Notes under the pieces: generated by a model | Database searches by the model: none | What the model was told of the DNA's origin: nothing | What the model saw: only the letters and a program-made list of their open reading frames with translations | NCBI GenBank assembly: GCA_963667505.2 | Contig: OY763490.2 | Span: forward strand, 3,410,001 to 3,474,000 | DNA length: 64,000 bases | Direction of reading: 5' to 3' | Origin: Aldehydirespirator sp963667505 | GTDB lineage: Bacteria; Actinomycetota; Acidimicrobiia; Acidimicrobiales; Aldehydirespiratoraceae | Program-made: the position numbers and the translations under genes | Part shown: positions 27,046 through 36,018 of the stretch, piece after piece | Layout of the letters: each line of letters opens with the position of its first letter | Numbering within the stretch: the stretch's first letter is position 1

Positions 27046-29100
27046 GTGACCGGCGCCGCCGGGTTCTTCGAGGACCTGTTCCGCGGCCTGCTGCAGGGCA
27101 CGCCGCCCGGATCGGTGTACGCCCTGATCGCGCTGGGCTTCGTGCTCACCTACAAGACCTCGGGAGTGTTCAACCTGGCCTTCGGCGCCCAGGCCTACAT
27201 GTCGGCGGCCATGTACTTCAAAGCGCACACCCTTTGGGGGTGGCCCAGATGGGCCGCGCTGGCGGTGTCGGTGTTCGTGCTGGCGCCGGCGGTCGGGCTG
27301 GTGCTGGAGCGGCTGATCTTCCGGCATCTTCGCACCGCCTCGTCGGTGTCCAAGCTCGTGGTCGCCATCGGCTTGAGCGTGGCGCTGCCGGAGCTGTTCA
27401 ACCGGGCGGCCCGGTTCACCGCCGTGTCCGGGCGCCCGATCACCGGCATCATGTCCGACGGCGCCAGCGTGTACTACGACCCTTTCGGGGTGTACCGGTT
27501 CAACCGCGACGAACTGGCCATGATGGCGGTGGCGCTGGCCGGCACGCTGCTGCTGGGCGCGCTGTTCCGGTTCACCATGCTGGGCCTGGCCATGCGGGCG
27601 GTGGTGGAGAGCCCCCGGATGACCGAGCTGAGCGGCATCGACGCCGACCGGGTGTCGGCTTTCGCCTGGGCTCTGTCCAGCACCTTCGCGGGCATGGCCG
27701 GAGTGCTGATCGCCCCCCGGTTCAACTCGCTCAGCTCCGGGGACTTCTTCACCCTGGTGGTGATCGCGATGGCCGCGGCCGCGACCGGAAAGCTGGTGAG
27801 CCTGCCCCGGGCGTTGGTCGGCGGGCTGTGCCTCGGCTGGTTCGTGGCCGAGTTCAACACGTTCCTGCCCGGCTGGTCCGACGACCATGCCTGGCTGAAG
27901 CCGTTCCAGGAGAACCTCACCCCGTCGCTGCCGTTCGTGCTGCTGTTCGGGATACTGGTGCTGTGGCGGGCGATCGGCCGCGAGAGGGAGGCCTCCGACC
28001 CGCTGGCCGGGGTCGCCCCTCCGCCGCCGGCGCTGGCCGCGCACCAGCGACATCCCAGGCTGACCCTGTTCACCCGGGTGTTCGGCGCGGTGTTCCTGAC
28101 GGTGGTGGGGCTGGTGGTTTGGTTCCGAGCCGACGTGCTGTGGATGCACCTGGTGACCACCGCGGTGATCATGTCGGTGATCTACCTGTCGGTCACCGTG
28201 ATCACCGGCATGGCCGGGCAGATCTCGCTGTGCCAGGGCGCTTTCGGCGCCATCGGCGGCTTCATGGTGTTCCAGATGGCCGACCGCTTCGATATGTCGG
28301 TGTTGGCCGCGGCCGTGCTGGGGGCGGCCGCGGCTGCGGCGGTGGGCGCCGTGCTGTCGCTGCCGGTGCTGCGGCTGGGCGGGGTGTGGCTGGCCATCGC
28401 CACGCTGGCCTTCGCCTTCTTCTTCGACGCGGTGATAGTCAAGTTCTCCTGGGTGGGCGGCGGTCCGACGGCCCTGCTGACCGGCACCCGGGTGCCCAGG
28501 CCGCTGCTCGGCCCGATCGACTTCGCCGGCGACCGGGCGTTCCTGGTGCTGGCGGTGATCGTGCTGGCGGCGGTGTCGGTGGCGGTGATCCAGCTGCGGG
28601 AGGGCACGCTCGGGCGGACCCTGGTGGCGCTGCGGGGCAGCGAAGTGGCCGCGGCGTCGATCGGCATCTCGGCGGCCCGGGCCCGCATCGTGGCCTTCGC
28701 GGTGTCGGCGGCCATCGCCGGTGTGGGGGGAGCGCTGCTGTCGATGCACCAGCAGAACGTGAACTACAGCGCCAACTTCGGGCCGGTCAACGCCCTGTTC
28801 TGGTTGGTGATCGTGGTGGCGCTGGGGGCTCGCACCGTGGAGGGCGCCATCCAGGCGGGCGCCGCCTTCGCCCTGTTCGAGCCAGTGATCCTGCAAGGCG
28901 AACTGCTGGCGTGGATCCTGCGAGGCGAAGACCACTTGCCGGGCCTGTTCCCGATCTCCGGGAGTTGGCGGGTGGTGCTGTTCGGGCTCATGGCGATGCA
29001 GTTCGCCCGCCACCCCGAGGGCCTGATCGAGTACGGCAAACGCCGGGTCGAGGCCCGTATCCATCGCGGGCTGGCGGCCCGCGAGGGGGCGACAGCGTGA
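27046..29100 (+). CDS. fused LivH-LivM branched-chain-type ABC permease
   Basis: 684-residue permease uniting two subunits normally encoded separately. The N-terminal half (to about residue 310) is LivH-like: GTPPGSVYALIALGFVLTYK, SGVFNLAFGAQAYMSAAMYF. A short hydrophilic link with PPPPALAAHQRHPR follows. The C-terminal half is LivM-like: VITGMAGQISLCQGAFGAIG and GRTLVALRGSEVAAASIGIS, the EAA-type ATPase contact. About 16-18 helices in all. It starts at GTG 27046, 24 nt after the lipoprotein gene, and its stop overlaps the next start (GTGA). Confidence 0.9.
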   Translation: MTGAAGFFEDLFRGLLQGTPPGSVYALIALGFVLTYKTSGVFNLAFGAQAYMSAAMYFKAHTLWGWPRWAALAVSVFVLAPAVGLVLERLIFRHLRTASSVSKLVVAIGLSVALPELFNRAARFTAVSGRPITGIMSDGASVYYDPFGVYRFNRDELAMMAVALAGTLLLGALFRFTMLGLAMRAVVESPRMTELSGIDADRVSAFAWALSSTFAGMAGVLIAPRFNSLSSGDFFTLVVIAMAAAATGKLVSLPRALVGGLCLGWFVAEFNTFLPGWSDDHAWLKPFQENLTPSLPFVLLFGILVLWRAIGREREASDPLAGVAPPPPALAAHQRHPRLTLFTRVFGAVFLTVVGLVVWFRADVLWMHLVTTAVIMSVIYLSVTVITGMAGQISLCQGAFGAIGGFMVFQMADRFDMSVLAAAVLGAAAAAAVGAVLSLPVLRLGGVWLAIATLAFAFFFDAVIVKFSWVGGGPTALLTGTRVPRPLLGPIDFAGDRAFLVLAVIVLAAVSVAVIQLREGTLGRTLVALRGSEVAAASIGISAARARIVAFAVSAAIAGVGGALLSMHQQNVNYSANFGPVNALFWLVIVVALGARTVEGAIQAGAAFALFEPVILQGELLAWILRGEDHLPGLFPISGSWRVVLFGLMAMQFARHPEGLIEYGKRRVEARIHRGLAAREGATA

Positions 29101-29885
29101 GCGCGGCGCGAGGCGGTGCGGACGCGGTTCTGGAGGCGTCGGGGGTGAGCGCGGCGTTCTTGGGCATCCAGGCGCTTGACGGCGTGAGCGTGGGCGTCGG
29201 TGCCGGGGAGCGGGTGGGGTTGATCGGCCCCAACGGCGCCGGCAAGACCACACTGTTCAACTGCCTGCTGGGGATGCTGCGGCCCGACTCGGGACGGGTG
29301 GTGCTCAACGGGGTGGATGTCGGCGGATGGCCGGTGCACCGCCGGGCCCGGGCCGGGTTGGGCCGCACCTTCCAGCGGGTGGAGCTGTTCTCGGACACGA
29401 CCGTGCGGGAGCATCTGCTGATAGCCGAGCGCATCCGCAACGGCACCGGCGCCTTCTGGAAGGACCTGATCGGCCGGGGACGGCCCGCACCGGCGGAGGT
29501 GGCCGCCTGCGACGAGGTGCTGGAGTTGCTGGGCATCGCCGAACTGGCCGACAAGCCGGTCGAGGCGCTCAGCCTGGGCCAGAGCCGGCTGGTGGAGGTC
29601 GGTCGGGCGCTGATGACCGGCCCTCGGGTACTGCTGCTCGACGAGCCGTCGTCGGGCCTCGACCGCGACGAGACCGCCGCGCTGGCCGACACCCTGCGGG
29701 CCGTGCAGGACAGAAAGGGGTACGCGGTGCTGCTGGTGGAGCACGACGTGGCGCTGGTGTCCGACTTCACCGAGCGCACCTACGTGTTGGACTCCGGGGC
29801 CCTGATAGCCGAGGGTCCGACCGCCGACGTGCTGGCCGACCCCGCCGTCAGGCGGGCCTATCTCGGGAGTGTCGAGGCCTCGTGA
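29097..29885 (+). CDS. branched-chain-type ABC transporter ATP-binding protein (LivG-like)
   Basis: 262-residue ATPase: Walker A LIGPNGAGKTTLFNCLLGML, the LivG-typical GLGRTFQRVELFSDTTVREH, signature LSLGQSRLVEVGRALMTGP, Walker B VLLLDEPSSGLD, H-loop LLVEHDVALV. The signature starts LSLGQ as in many LivG proteins. GTG 29097 overlaps the permease stop (GTGA). It pairs with the LivF-like ATPase downstream to energise the fused permease. Confidence 0.92.
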   Translation: MSAARGGADAVLEASGVSAAFLGIQALDGVSVGVGAGERVGLIGPNGAGKTTLFNCLLGMLRPDSGRVVLNGVDVGGWPVHRRARAGLGRTFQRVELFSDTTVREHLLIAERIRNGTGAFWKDLIGRGRPAPAEVAACDEVLELLGIAELADKPVEALSLGQSRLVEVGRALMTGPRVLLLDEPSSGLDRDETAALADTLRAVQDRKGYAVLLVEHDVALVSDFTERTYVLDSGALIAEGPTADVLADPAVRRAYLGSVEAS

Positions 29886-29937
29886 GCACGGAACTGCGCG
29901 CGCCGCTGAGTGCGGCTGGGATGGCGGGAGAGATGCG

Positions 29938-30660
29938 TTGAGCGGACCGATCCTGGAGTTGCGCGATGTGGAGGCCGGCTACGGGCCGTTCCGGGCACTG
30001 TTCGGCGTGTCGCTCACCGTGGCGGCCGGCGAGGCTGTCGCTTTGGTCGGTGCCAACGGGGCGGGCAAGACCACATTGGCCCGGGTGGCCAGCGGCTTGG
30101 TGGCGCCCAGCGCCGGGACGGTGCTGGTGGACGGCTCTGACATGGACGGCGCCCCCGCCTGGCATTTCGTGCGAGCGGGCGTGGTCCACGCTCCCGAGGG
30201 CCGGTCGGTGTTCTCCACCCTCAGCGTGGAGGACAACCTGGCGCTGCCCCTCCACCGGGCATTCGGACGGGCCGGACTGGCCGACGCCCTGGACCGGGCC
30301 TACGAGCTGTTCCCCAGGCTCGGCGAGCGGCGAGGGCAGCTGGCCGGCACGCTGTCGGGCGGCGAGCAGCGGATGCTGTCACTGGGCCGTGTGCTGGTGG
30401 CGTCGCCCCGGCTGTTGATCGCCGACGAGCTGTCGCTCGGCTTGGCCCCGATGGTGGCGGACCAGGTGTTCGAGACGCTGGCGCGGATCCGGGCCGCGGG
30501 CACGGCGCTGTTGATCGTGGAGCAGCAGGTGGGCCACGCTCTGGAGCTGTGCGACCGGGCCGCGGTGCTGGAGCATGGGCTGATCTCCTGGCAGGGTGCA
30601 GCCGACGAGGCCGGGGCCGTGCTGGAGGGCCGCCTGTTCGAAGCAGGAGCGGCCCGTTGA
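29938..30660 (+). CDS. branched-chain-type ABC transporter ATP-binding protein (LivF-like)
   Basis: 240-residue ATPase if started at TTG 29938 (LSGPILELRDVEAGYGPFRA), which has GGGAG eleven nt upstream and gives the normal LivF length. A start at 29869 would overlap the LivG gene and add 23 atypical residues. Motifs: VGANGAGKTTLARVASGLV, GVVHAPEGRSVFSTLSVEDN (LivF-specific), LSGGEQRMLSLGRVLVASP, LLIADELSLGLAP, LLIVEQQVGHALEL. Last gene of the Liv-type importer, followed by thiolase and DUF35 genes, which hints at uptake of a compound degraded through CoA esters. Confidence 0.9.
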   Translation: MSGPILELRDVEAGYGPFRALFGVSLTVAAGEAVALVGANGAGKTTLARVASGLVAPSAGTVLVDGSDMDGAPAWHFVRAGVVHAPEGRSVFSTLSVEDNLALPLHRAFGRAGLADALDRAYELFPRLGERRGQLAGTLSGGEQRMLSLGRVLVASPRLLIADELSLGLAPMVADQVFETLARIRAAGTALLIVEQQVGHALELCDRAAVLEHGLISWQGAADEAGAVLEGRLFEAGAAR

Positions 30661-30744
30661 TGTGCTTTCCATCGCGAGGCACGGGGATCGCCAGATGACC
30701 GTCGAGGCCGAGCTGCGACGGCGCGACCCGGGCGCGATCGTCCG

Positions 30745-31926
30745 ATGACCGAGCCTTTGGAGCGGCGGGCTGTCATCAGCGGCGCGGCCCAGTCCGACAT
30801 CGGCCGTCGGCTGTACCGCAGCGGGATCGACCTGACGGTCGAGGCCGCCCTGCGGGCCATCGACGACGCAGGCCTCACCGCAGCCGACATCGACGGCGTG
30901 TCCACCTATCCCGGCTTCGGCGGGTCGTTCGGCGGAGCCATGGGGGCCGAACTGCACGAGGCGCTGCGCCTGTCGTTGAACTGGCGCAACGCGGGCGTCG
31001 AGACGGCCGGGCCGCTGGGGGCGGTACACAACGCGGTGCTGGCCGTGGCCGCGGGCCTGGCCCGCCATGTGCTTGTGTTCCGCACCGTGACCGAGGGCAG
31101 CGGCGGCGCGCTGCGGCCCGGAGGCGGCCGTGGCGGCGGCGGAGCGGGCGCGGCGGCCGGATCGGCCGGGCCGTTCCAGTTCATGATCCCCTACGGCGCG
31201 GCGTCGGCAGCCTGCTGGGTGGCGTGCTACGCCCGTCGCCACATGCACGACTACGGCACCACCCGGACGCAGCTCGGCGCCATTGCCGTCAGCGGCCGGG
31301 CCAACGCGGCGGCCAACCCCAAGGCGATCTACACCGATCCGATGACCATCGACGACTATCTGACAGTGCGGATGATCAGCGACCCGCTGTGCCTCTACGA
31401 CTGCGACGTGCCCTGCGACGGATCGACCGCGGTGGTGGTGTCGCACCGCGACCACGCCCCGGACGCCCCCGCGGGCGCGGTTGGGATCAACGCCATGGGC
31501 ACCGCCATCCTGGGCCGGCCGTCCTGGGACCAGTTCGACGACCTGACGTCGATGATGATGCGCCACACCGCCGCGTCCATGTGGGAGCGCACCGAGCTGA
31601 GTGTCGACGACGTGGACAGCGCCCAGCTCTACGACGGGTTCAGCTGGCTGACCCTGGCCTGGATCGAGGCCATGGGCTTCTGCGGCAAGGGCGAGAGCGG
31701 CGCTTTCGTGGAAGGCGGCGCCAATATCGCCCCCGACGGGCCGGTGCCGCTCAACACCTCGGGTGGCCAGCTCTCCGCAGGCCGGCTGCACGGCTACGGC
31801 CATCTCCACGAGGCGGTCATGCAGTTGCGGGGCACGGCCAATATCCAGGTGCCCGACTGCGAGGTCGTGGCCGTCGGCGCGGGCGGAGGCCCCGAGACAG
31901 GCTGCCTGCTGCTGACCAAGGTGTGA
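30745..31926 (+). CDS. thiolase-like (lipid-transfer/SCPx type) protein
   Basis: 393-residue thiolase-fold protein of the non-decarboxylating type that pairs with DUF35 partners. N-terminal RRAVISGAAQSDIGRRLYRS and the C-terminal NTSGGQLSAGRLHGYGHLHE (in place of GGG/GH thiolase loops) are typical. No clear active-site cysteine of canonical thiolases is visible. A glycine-rich stretch lies at about residues 119-143. In steroid degradation such proteins with a DUF35 partner act as aldol-lyases that remove side-chain fragments; whether this one is an aldolase or a thiolase is not clear. The DUF35 gene starts one nt after its stop. Confidence 0.85.
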   Translation: MTEPLERRAVISGAAQSDIGRRLYRSGIDLTVEAALRAIDDAGLTAADIDGVSTYPGFGGSFGGAMGAELHEALRLSLNWRNAGVETAGPLGAVHNAVLAVAAGLARHVLVFRTVTEGSGGALRPGGGRGGGGAGAAAGSAGPFQFMIPYGAASAACWVACYARRHMHDYGTTRTQLGAIAVSGRANAAANPKAIYTDPMTIDDYLTVRMISDPLCLYDCDVPCDGSTAVVVSHRDHAPDAPAGAVGINAMGTAILGRPSWDQFDDLTSMMMRHTAASMWERTELSVDDVDSAQLYDGFSWLTLAWIEAMGFCGKGESGAFVEGGANIAPDGPVPLNTSGGQLSAGRLHGYGHLHEAVMQLRGTANIQVPDCEVVAVGAGGGPETGCLLLTKV

Positions 31927-31927
31927 C

Positions 31928-32353
31928 ATGAGCGACGGCAGCCCCCCGCCCCGGTTCGTGCTGGCGTCGGCTGAGAGCGAGTTCTACTGGCGCTCCGGGG
32001 CCGACGGCCTGCTGAGGATCCAGCGCTGCGCCGACTGTGGGCGGTGGATCCACCCGCCCGGTCCGGCGTGCCCGTTCTGCCATTCCCGCCGGATCGGCCC
32101 TGAGCCGGTGTCGGGCACCGGCACGGTGGCCTCTTTCACCATCAACCGCAAGGAGTGGATCCCGGGGTTCACGCCGCCGTACGTGTTCGCTTTCGTCGAG
32201 CTCGACGAGGACCCGTCCGTGCGCATCGGTACCAACATCGTGGGCTGCGCGGTGGAGGATGTCGAGATCGGAATGCGAGTCGAGGTGCTGTTCGAGCCGA
32301 GCGGCGAGTGGCATGTGCCTCTGTTCCGGCCTGTCGGAGCCGAGGACTCGTGA
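31928..32353 (+). CDS. DUF35 / OB-fold zinc-ribbon protein
   Basis: 141-residue partner protein. The N-terminal zinc ribbon uses C34, C37, C48 and C51 (IQRCADCGRWIHPPGPACPF); the rest is an OB-fold (GTVASFTINRKEW, PYVFAFVELDEDPSVRIGTN). DUF35 subunits bind thiolase-like enzymes and complete the acyl-CoA site. The gene abuts the thiolase-like gene, as expected for a complex. Confidence 0.93.
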   Translation: MSDGSPPPRFVLASAESEFYWRSGADGLLRIQRCADCGRWIHPPGPACPFCHSRRIGPEPVSGTGTVASFTINRKEWIPGFTPPYVFAFVELDEDPSVRIGTNIVGCAVEDVEIGMRVEVLFEPSGEWHVPLFRPVGAEDS

Positions 32354-32457
32354 GGGTCTGGAGCGACGCCGGACGCTCGCCGCGCTCGGCCCGGACGCCG
32401 GAGCGGCCTCGTGATGGTTGTGGCTTGTGGTGCGGCGATGCGGGAGGGTGAACAGCG

Positions 32458-33288
32458 ATGGCTCTGATCACCCTCGACGATCTGCTCGGCTGCCTTGAGG
32501 TGCGAGAGCTGCGGCCGGGGGTTTGGACTGCGCCCAACATCGAGATGGAGTACCCCCGCATCTTCGGAGGCCAGCTGCTGGCCCAGGCGGTGGCGCTCGG
32601 TGCGGCTACCTCGGAGGGCAAGACCGTCAAGTCCATCAGCAGCGTGTTCCCCAGGGAGGGCTCGACCACGGACCCGTTGGAGTTCGAGGTCGAGGAGACC
32701 CAGACGGGGCGCACCTATGCGGTGCGGCGCATCCGGGCCGACCAGCGGGGCAAGCCGATATTCGTGGCCCAGGTGTCCATGCACGCCGAGGAACCCGAGA
32801 CCCCGCCCGGCTTCGAGCACCAAGTGAAAGCCCCCGAAGTGGGCCCGCCCGATGACGCCTCGTCGCAGGAGATGACGATGATTCCCTGGGCGACGAGGGT
32901 GGCGGGCGATGCCGACCTGCGTGATCCGGCGACAGCCCCGCCGGAGTACACCTTCTGGACCCGAGTCGAGGACCGTTTACTTGCGGACAGTCGGGCAGTT
33001 CACCAGGCCTTGCTGGCCCACGCCACCGACCTGACTGTTGTGGGGACGGTGCTGCGGCCCGTGAAGGGGGTGAGCCAGGCCGACTCCTACCGCACGCTGC
33101 ACACTGCGGTCACCAGCCACACGGCGTGGTTCCATCGGTCCTTCCGAATCGACGACTGGTGCCTGGTGCATCAGCACGCCCCAGTGCTCGCCGGTGGCCG
33201 GGGCTTCGGCCAGGGCCATGTCTTCGACGCCGACGGCGCGCTGGTCGCCTCCTTCGCCCAGGAGTGCATGATCCGCACGATGACCTGA
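32458..33288 (+). CDS. acyl-CoA thioesterase II (TesB family)
   Basis: 276-residue double-hotdog thioesterase that hydrolyses acyl-CoA to free acid and CoA. RIFGGQLLAQAVALGAAT and the C-terminal SHTAWFHRSFRIDDWCLVHQ and GGRGFGQGHVFDADGALVAS are strongly conserved TesB blocks. ATG 32458 has GGGAGGG upstream. A 104-bp gap separates it from the DUF35 gene. It may release CoA from dead-end esters produced by the neighbouring thiolase-like enzyme. Confidence 0.92.
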   Translation: MALITLDDLLGCLEVRELRPGVWTAPNIEMEYPRIFGGQLLAQAVALGAATSEGKTVKSISSVFPREGSTTDPLEFEVEETQTGRTYAVRRIRADQRGKPIFVAQVSMHAEEPETPPGFEHQVKAPEVGPPDDASSQEMTMIPWATRVAGDADLRDPATAPPEYTFWTRVEDRLLADSRAVHQALLAHATDLTVVGTVLRPVKGVSQADSYRTLHTAVTSHTAWFHRSFRIDDWCLVHQHAPVLAGGRGFGQGHVFDADGALVASFAQECMIRTMT

Positions 33289-33386
33289 GCGGCAGGCAGT
33301 AGGCCGGTACCGTGAAGACCCGCTCCAGCCGGCGGCTGCCACCGACCCCGTGGCGCGGCGCACCCACGCGAGGCCGAGGCACATCG

Positions 33387-34535
33387 ATGGCACACGACGC
33401 ACCACATCCGGGCTTGGTCGTGAACGCAGCGGTGATGGCCACCGTGTCGACCGTGCTGCCCGGCTTCCTGATCGGCGCCCTGTCGGTGCAGGTGGGCCCG
33501 GAGATGGACGTGTCGGAGGCGGTCTACGGCTGGGGCCTCAGCTCGTTCTTCGGGGCGGCCATGGTCGGGTCGATCATGCTGGGGCGGCTGGCCCAGCGGA
33601 TCGGCCCGCTCAACCAGATGACCGCCGCGCTGGGCGTGTCCATCGCCGTTCAGTTGGCTCTGGCCGTCGCCGCCCGCTCGTTCGGGGCGGTGATCGGCTT
33701 CCTGGTGGTGGCCGGCCTGGCCAACGCCGCCAACCAGACCTCGGTCAATCTGGCCCTGGCCCAGGCTCAACTGCCGCGGCTTGGCCTGGCCGTGTCGATC
33801 AAGCAGTCGGGCTTGCCCACGGCCACGCTGCTGGCCGGCTTAGCGGTTCCCTCGCTGGCCCTCACCGTGGGCTGGCGCTGGGCCTACGTGGCCAGCGCAA
33901 CCTTCGCGCTGGCATCGTTGATCCTGGTCAGGGCAGCCGTCGGGTCGTCGGTCTTCCGGGCGGCGTCGGATGCTCCGGCGCCCGAGTCGTCGTTCCGGGA
34001 CCTGCGCCTGGCCGCCGCAGTGGGCGCGTTCCTGGCCTTCAGCGCCGGATCGCTCAACGCTTGGGGAGTGGGCTCCGGCGTGGACGCCGGACTGGGACCG
34101 GGCACGGCGGGGTTGTTCCTCAGCATCGGCGCCGCCACCGGGATCACGCTGCGGCTCGTAGGCGGCTGGATGTCGGACACGATGCAGGCCGCTCCGTTCC
34201 GGGTGGGCGGCTTCACCGCCTTGGTGGGCTCGCTCGGCATGGCCGCGCTGGCGCTGCGCTCGCCGGGCACCCATGTAGCCGCCATGCTGCTGGCCTTCGG
34301 CGGCGGCTGGATCTGGCCGGTGTTCACCAACTACGGCATCGTTCGGACCAACCCGCGGGCGGCTGGCACCGCCACTGGCATCACCCAGATGGGCGTCTAC
34401 GTCGGTGTGTTCATCGGCCCGACGGCCACCGGCTGGCTCATCGAGCACCACGGCTACGAGGCGATGTGGCTGGCGGTGGCAGTCTCGGCTGTCGTCGGCG
34501 CCGCGATCTCGATCCGCATAGCCGACCAGTTCTAG
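33387..34535 (+). CDS. MFS transporter
   Basis: 382-residue major facilitator protein with about 12 hydrophobic segments if started at ATG 33387 (MAHDAPHPGLVVNAAVMATV); GAGG lies about ten nt upstream. A GTG at 33312 would add 25 arginine/proline-rich residues and is less likely. The loop GRLAQRIGPLNQM matches the MFS loop 2-3 pattern, and ITQMGVYVGVFIGPTATGWL is the usual helix 11 type sequence. Sugar/acid importer-like; substrate unknown. It sits between TesB and the alkylsulfatase-like hydrolase on the same strand. Confidence 0.85.
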   Translation: MAHDAPHPGLVVNAAVMATVSTVLPGFLIGALSVQVGPEMDVSEAVYGWGLSSFFGAAMVGSIMLGRLAQRIGPLNQMTAALGVSIAVQLALAVAARSFGAVIGFLVVAGLANAANQTSVNLALAQAQLPRLGLAVSIKQSGLPTATLLAGLAVPSLALTVGWRWAYVASATFALASLILVRAAVGSSVFRAASDAPAPESSFRDLRLAAAVGAFLAFSAGSLNAWGVGSGVDAGLGPGTAGLFLSIGAATGITLRLVGGWMSDTMQAAPFRVGGFTALVGSLGMAALALRSPGTHVAAMLLAFGGGWIWPVFTNYGIVRTNPRAAGTATGITQMGVYVGVFIGPTATGWLIEHHGYEAMWLAVAVSAVVGAAISIRIADQF

Positions 34536-34574
34536 GAGCATGAGCAGACCGGCGGCAGGACTCGGGAGCCGCCG

Positions 34575-35906
34575 ATGGTCCATCATTGGGGCATGACCAG
34601 CGACATTCTCCACAGGGCGGCCGCGGCTATCGACGGCAACGTGATGTTCGAGCCCGACGGCCGGCCCTTCGGTCTGGGGCTGCCGAGCGACGGGCTCGGC
34701 GCCAGCCACCGGCTGCGGGACGGCGTGACCATGATCGAGTCGTTTGCCCATGTGCATGTGATCGAGACCGACTCGGCCTCGGTGGTGTTCGACTCGAGCG
34801 TCCCGGTCCTCGGACCCGAGGTGGCCGAGCGGGTCCAGACGCTGACGCAGGCGCCGGTGAGCCATGTCGTGCTCACGCACGGGCACCGCGACCATGCCGG
34901 CGGGGCTCGGTCTCTGATCGACGGCCTGGGTGCGGCCGGGCCGCGCCCGCGGCTCGTGGGTCACCGGTCGCTGCCGGACCGGCTGGCCCGCTACCGCCTG
35001 ACCGACGGCTACAACCAGGTCGTCAACCAGAGGCAGTTCGGACGAGTCCCCAATTGGGACCTGGTCAGTGGCTGGGCCTTCGACGTGCCCGAACTGGACC
35101 TGTCCTTCAGTGACCGGCTGCAGCTCGACGCGGGCGGCCTGGAGATCGAGCTGCGCCATGTGCGGGCCGAGACCGACGACCACTTGTGGGCGTGGCTGCC
35201 GGAGCGGGCGGTGGCCGTGACCGGCGACCTGATGCTGTGGCACTTCCCCAACGCAGGCAACCCGGCCAAGGTCCAGCGCTACCCGTTGGAGTGGGCTGCC
35301 GCGCTGCGCAATATCGCCGCAGCCGGGCCCGAGTTGCTGCTGCCCGGACACGGGCTGCCCATAGGCGGCACTGAGCGGATCCGCCGGGTGCTGCTGGACA
35401 CTGCGGACGCGCTCGAGGAGCTGACCAGCCTGGCTCTTGATCTGATGAACCGGGGCGCCAGCCTCGACGATGTGCTGGCCGAAGCCCGGCTGGCCGGCGA
35501 TCGGATCCGCCGGCCCTACCTGGCGCCCACCTACGACGAGCCCGAGTTCGTGGTCCGCAACGTCTGGAGGCTCTACGGGGGCTGGTACGACGGCACTCCC
35601 AGCCATCTCAAGCCGGCCCGCTACGGCGCGGTGGCGTCGGAGTTGGCCGACTTGGCCGGCGGATCGCTCGTGCTGGCCCGGCGGGCGGAGGCGCTGGCCG
35701 GCGCAGGTCAGCTGGCATTGGCGTGCCATCTCGTCGACTTGGCTGCGGCTGCCGATCCCGACAGCGCAACGGTGCACAGCGTCCGGGCCGAGGTCTACTG
35801 GCAGCGCCGGGCTGAGCAGCAGTCGGTCATGGCCGCGGCCATCTACGAGTCGACGGCCCGAGAGTCGGCCGCGACCGCAGGAGTCGACCTCCCACCAGGC
35901 CGTTGA
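34575..35906 (+). CDS. metallo-beta-lactamase-fold hydrolase, alkylsulfatase-like
   Basis: 443-residue protein. The metallo-beta-lactamase motif is THGHRDHAGG (residues 101-110), with later ligands in LPGHGLPIGG and the VTGDLMLW aspartate. From about residue 310 the sequence YDEPEFVVRNVWRLYGGWYD then PSHLKPAR matches the dimerisation domain of SdsA1/BDS1 alkylsulfatases. No SCP-2-like C-terminal domain is present, so it is shorter than those enzymes (about 650 residues). No signal peptide is evident. It probably hydrolyses a sulfate ester or related bond; GGGAG lies seven nt before ATG 34575. Confidence 0.83.
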   Translation: MVHHWGMTSDILHRAAAAIDGNVMFEPDGRPFGLGLPSDGLGASHRLRDGVTMIESFAHVHVIETDSASVVFDSSVPVLGPEVAERVQTLTQAPVSHVVLTHGHRDHAGGARSLIDGLGAAGPRPRLVGHRSLPDRLARYRLTDGYNQVVNQRQFGRVPNWDLVSGWAFDVPELDLSFSDRLQLDAGGLEIELRHVRAETDDHLWAWLPERAVAVTGDLMLWHFPNAGNPAKVQRYPLEWAAALRNIAAAGPELLLPGHGLPIGGTERIRRVLLDTADALEELTSLALDLMNRGASLDDVLAEARLAGDRIRRPYLAPTYDEPEFVVRNVWRLYGGWYDGTPSHLKPARYGAVASELADLAGGSLVLARRAEALAGAGQLALACHLVDLAAAADPDSATVHSVRAEVYWQRRAEQQSVMAAAIYESTARESAATAGVDLPPGR

Positions 35907-36018
35907 CTCGCCGCGCTTGCCCCCTCTTGTTCGCTGCGCTCACGGGCCGCTCGGCCACGGCCTCGCCCGGATGGGCCGGACTCGCTCGCCAACCCGCTCG
36001 GCCCTTCACCGTTCGGCG

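Noticed and set aside
25387..29253. A 1288-codon open frame on the minus strand.
   Set aside because: It runs antisense to the lipoprotein and permease genes, is rich in His/Arg/Gln/Gly with no domains, and is a typical shadow of high-GC coding sequence.
33840..35777. A 645-codon minus-strand frame opposite the MFS and alkylsulfatase-like genes.
   Set aside because: Antisense to two well-supported genes and without recognisable domains.
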